DNA from: Acidobacteriota bacterium
GTDB lineage: Bacteria > Acidobacteriota > Terriglobia > Terriglobales > Acidobacteriaceae
Length of the DNA: 6,474 nt
Assembly: GCA_021841795.1 (NCBI GenBank)
Contig: JAKCDN010000186.1
Coordinates: 1 to 6,474, forward strand
Direction: 5' to 3'
Made by a program: the position numbers and the translations under genes. The notes under the pieces are model-generated. The model was not told the DNA's origin. It searched no databases and was given only the letters and a program-made list of their open reading frames with translations. Position 1 is the stretch's first letter. Each line of letters begins with the position of its first letter. Positions 5,665 to 6,474 of the stretch are shown one piece after another.

Positions 5665-6195
5665 ATGCCGCGATTTGTGCTGTTTGCTTCGCCATGGTGG
5701 GTGAACCTGCTGGCGCTGGTTCCTGCTGTCCCATTCCTGTTGTCGAGAGACGCGCAGCTTGAGATCGGCAGAAGGCGGCTTGCGCTCACGGCGATCTTCG
5801 GCATCTCGTTTGGGTTTGTTGAGGCCGCGGTGGTGGTGTATCTAAGAGCAGCGACGGGGCTTTGGCCGGTTCCGCAGGTTCATGGCCCGGCGGCCGTGGC
5901 GCAGAGTCTCATGCGAATCGAGTGCTTTCGGGAAGCAGCAACCATCGTGATGCTGGCTGGAATCGCATGGATTGCGGGAAACGACCTGCGCGGCCGGTGC
6001 GCCGCATTTCTGTGGACGTTCGCGTTCTGGGATTTTTTCTACTACGTCTGGCTCCGGATCACGATCGGCTGGCCCGAGTCCCTGCTGACTGCCGACGTGC
6101 TTTTTCTGATCCCGGCGCCGTGGATCGCGCAGGTGTGGTTTCCGCTGGCGATCAGTGGCGCCACGGCCGCAGCAATCTGGGCCCGCTGCCGATAG
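5665..6195 (+). CDS. Multi-pass inner-membrane protein of unknown function
   Basis: I do not recognise this 176-residue protein. It has about five hydrophobic segments, near residues 12-27, 39-60, 88-105, 110-131 and 152-173, so it is probably an inner-membrane protein. Polar residues sit in or next to membrane segments: E53 in SFGFVEAAVVVYLR, the cluster R84-E86-R89-E90 in RIECFREAA, D123 with YY126-127 in FWDFFYYVWLR, and E138 in GWPESLLTADVLF. That pattern suggests a conserved functional core rather than a random hydrophobic frame. The ATG at 5665 is the first start after an in-frame TAG at 5653, but no Shine-Dalgarno precedes it; GTG at 5677 is an alternative. It is transcribed away from the divergent tRNA and has no co-directional partner in the window. 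Translation is likely real; no function is assigned. Confidence 0.75.
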   Translation: MPRFVLFASPWWVNLLALVPAVPFLLSRDAQLEIGRRRLALTAIFGISFGFVEAAVVVYLRAATGLWPVPQVHGPAAVAQSLMRIECFREAATIVMLAGIAWIAGNDLRGRCAAFLWTFAFWDFFYYVWLRITIGWPESLLTADVLFLIPAPWIAQVWFPLAISGATAAAIWARCR

Positions 6196-6202
6196 CCGCT
6201 TA

Positions 6203-6232
6203 CGCGGCGCCTGTTCGAGAAAGGACGCCGCG
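6203..6232. repeat. GC-rich hairpin just after the membrane-protein gene
   Basis: CGCGGCG (6203-6209) pairs with CGCCGCG (6226-6232), extended by CC/GG (6210-6211 with 6223-6224) across a bulged A at 6225. It starts eight bases after the stop codon and has no T-tract, so it could protect a 3' end rather than terminate. Confidence 0.45.
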
Positions 6233-6258
6233 GTCCGGCAACATGCTCCCACAATGCG

Positions 6259-6294
6259 CGGCTACGGCAACTGCTGATTTACGGTAGCCGTTTT
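6259..6294 (+). terminator. Intrinsic terminator candidate downstream of the membrane-protein gene
   Basis: CGGCTAC (6259-6265) pairs perfectly with GTAGCCG (6284-6290) over an 18-base loop and is followed directly by TTTT (6291-6294). The long loop and short T run make it moderate. Confidence 0.4.
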
Positions 6295-6363
6295 CGATTT
6301 CGCGCCATGCCTGCGCGGTCTGGGCCACGGCGACAGGAATGCTGCGACTTCAGGATGCGGCAG

Positions 6364-6403
6364 CTCAGGAGTTGCGATCGTGGATCGAATGCTCCTGGGT
6401 TTT
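6364..6403 (+). terminator. Second terminator-like two-tier hairpin
   Basis: CTCAGGAG (6364-6371) pairs with CTCCTGGG (6392-6399) over 8 bp with one G-T wobble. Inside, CGATC (6375-6379) pairs with GATCG (6383-6387) around a 3-base loop. TTTT follows at 6400-6403. It is about 170 bp after the last stop codon, and no gene is seen between. Confidence 0.45.
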
Positions 6404-6474
6404 GGCCGGACTTACAAGCGGCACCGCAAGGCGTTCGCGCCTGGTGCGCATCAGCCGGTTGACTATTTTGTATT
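6404..6474. other. Right edge with no gene seen; possible -35 element at 6459-6464
   Basis: No credible coding frame is seen here on either strand. TTGACT (6459-6464) on the plus strand matches the -35 consensus at five of six positions and is followed by AT-rich sequence; a -10 at the usual spacing would fall beyond the window. Confidence 0.25.

Noticed and set aside
5411..5734. Minus-strand 107-codon frame and plus-strand 77-codon frame across the tRNA
   Set aside because: The peptide SVVERQLPKLNVAGSIPVS and the plus-strand GRPGSNRRHSAWEADVLP are translations of the tRNA-Gly gene itself, a common annotation artefact.
5842..6287. Frames of 136-141 codons overlapping the membrane-protein gene on both strands
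   Set aside because: They are arginine- and proline-rich without hydrophobic periodicity or motifs. The frame at 5665-6195 shows coherent membrane segments and conserved-looking motifs.
6307..6459. Short plus-strand frame starting at 6307 (about 51 codons) and a 28-codon minus-strand frame near 6450-6364
   Set aside because: Neither has a Shine-Dalgarno or recognisable sequence, and both run through the terminator-like hairpin at 6364-6403.

Overview
The window (6,474 bp, GC-rich) looks like an ordinary chromosomal stretch from an Acidobacteriota genome, most likely class Terriglobia. The main clue is the leftward gene at the left edge: a TonB-dependent, Oar-like outer-membrane receptor with an N-terminal carboxypeptidase-regulatory-like domain, a kind carried in many copies by these bacteria. 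The assignment rests on protein style, GC content and codon use, not on a marker gene.

Layout. 1-2186 (minus): N-terminal ~728 residues of the TonB-dependent receptor, open to the window edge. 2187-2658: divergent intergenic region with a conspicuously AT-richer core bounded by a 15-bp inverted repeat (2412-2567), which carries a good sigma70-like promoter pointing right. 2659-3303 (plus): PaiB-family FMN-binding split-barrel protein. 3304-3459: intergenic region rich in hairpins. 3460-5190 (plus): exported YtcJ-like amidohydrolase (Amidohydro_3) with all expected metal ligands. 5191-5445: no gene seen. 5446-5520 (minus): tRNA-Gly with anticodon CCC and an encoded CCA. 5665-6195 (plus): small multi-pass membrane protein that I do not recognise. 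6196-6474: no gene, three hairpins (two with T-tracts), and a possible -35 element at the very edge.

The genes do not form an obvious pathway. The paiB-like gene and the amidohydrolase are co-directional, 156 bp apart, and could be read partly from one promoter, but a weak terminator sits at the end of the first. The receptor is transcribed divergently. No transposase, CRISPR array, toxin-antitoxin pair or defence cassette is visible. I found no convincing new multi-gene system; the items most worth a second look are the inverted-repeat element at 2412-2567, the unassigned membrane protein, and the structured leader of the amidohydrolase.
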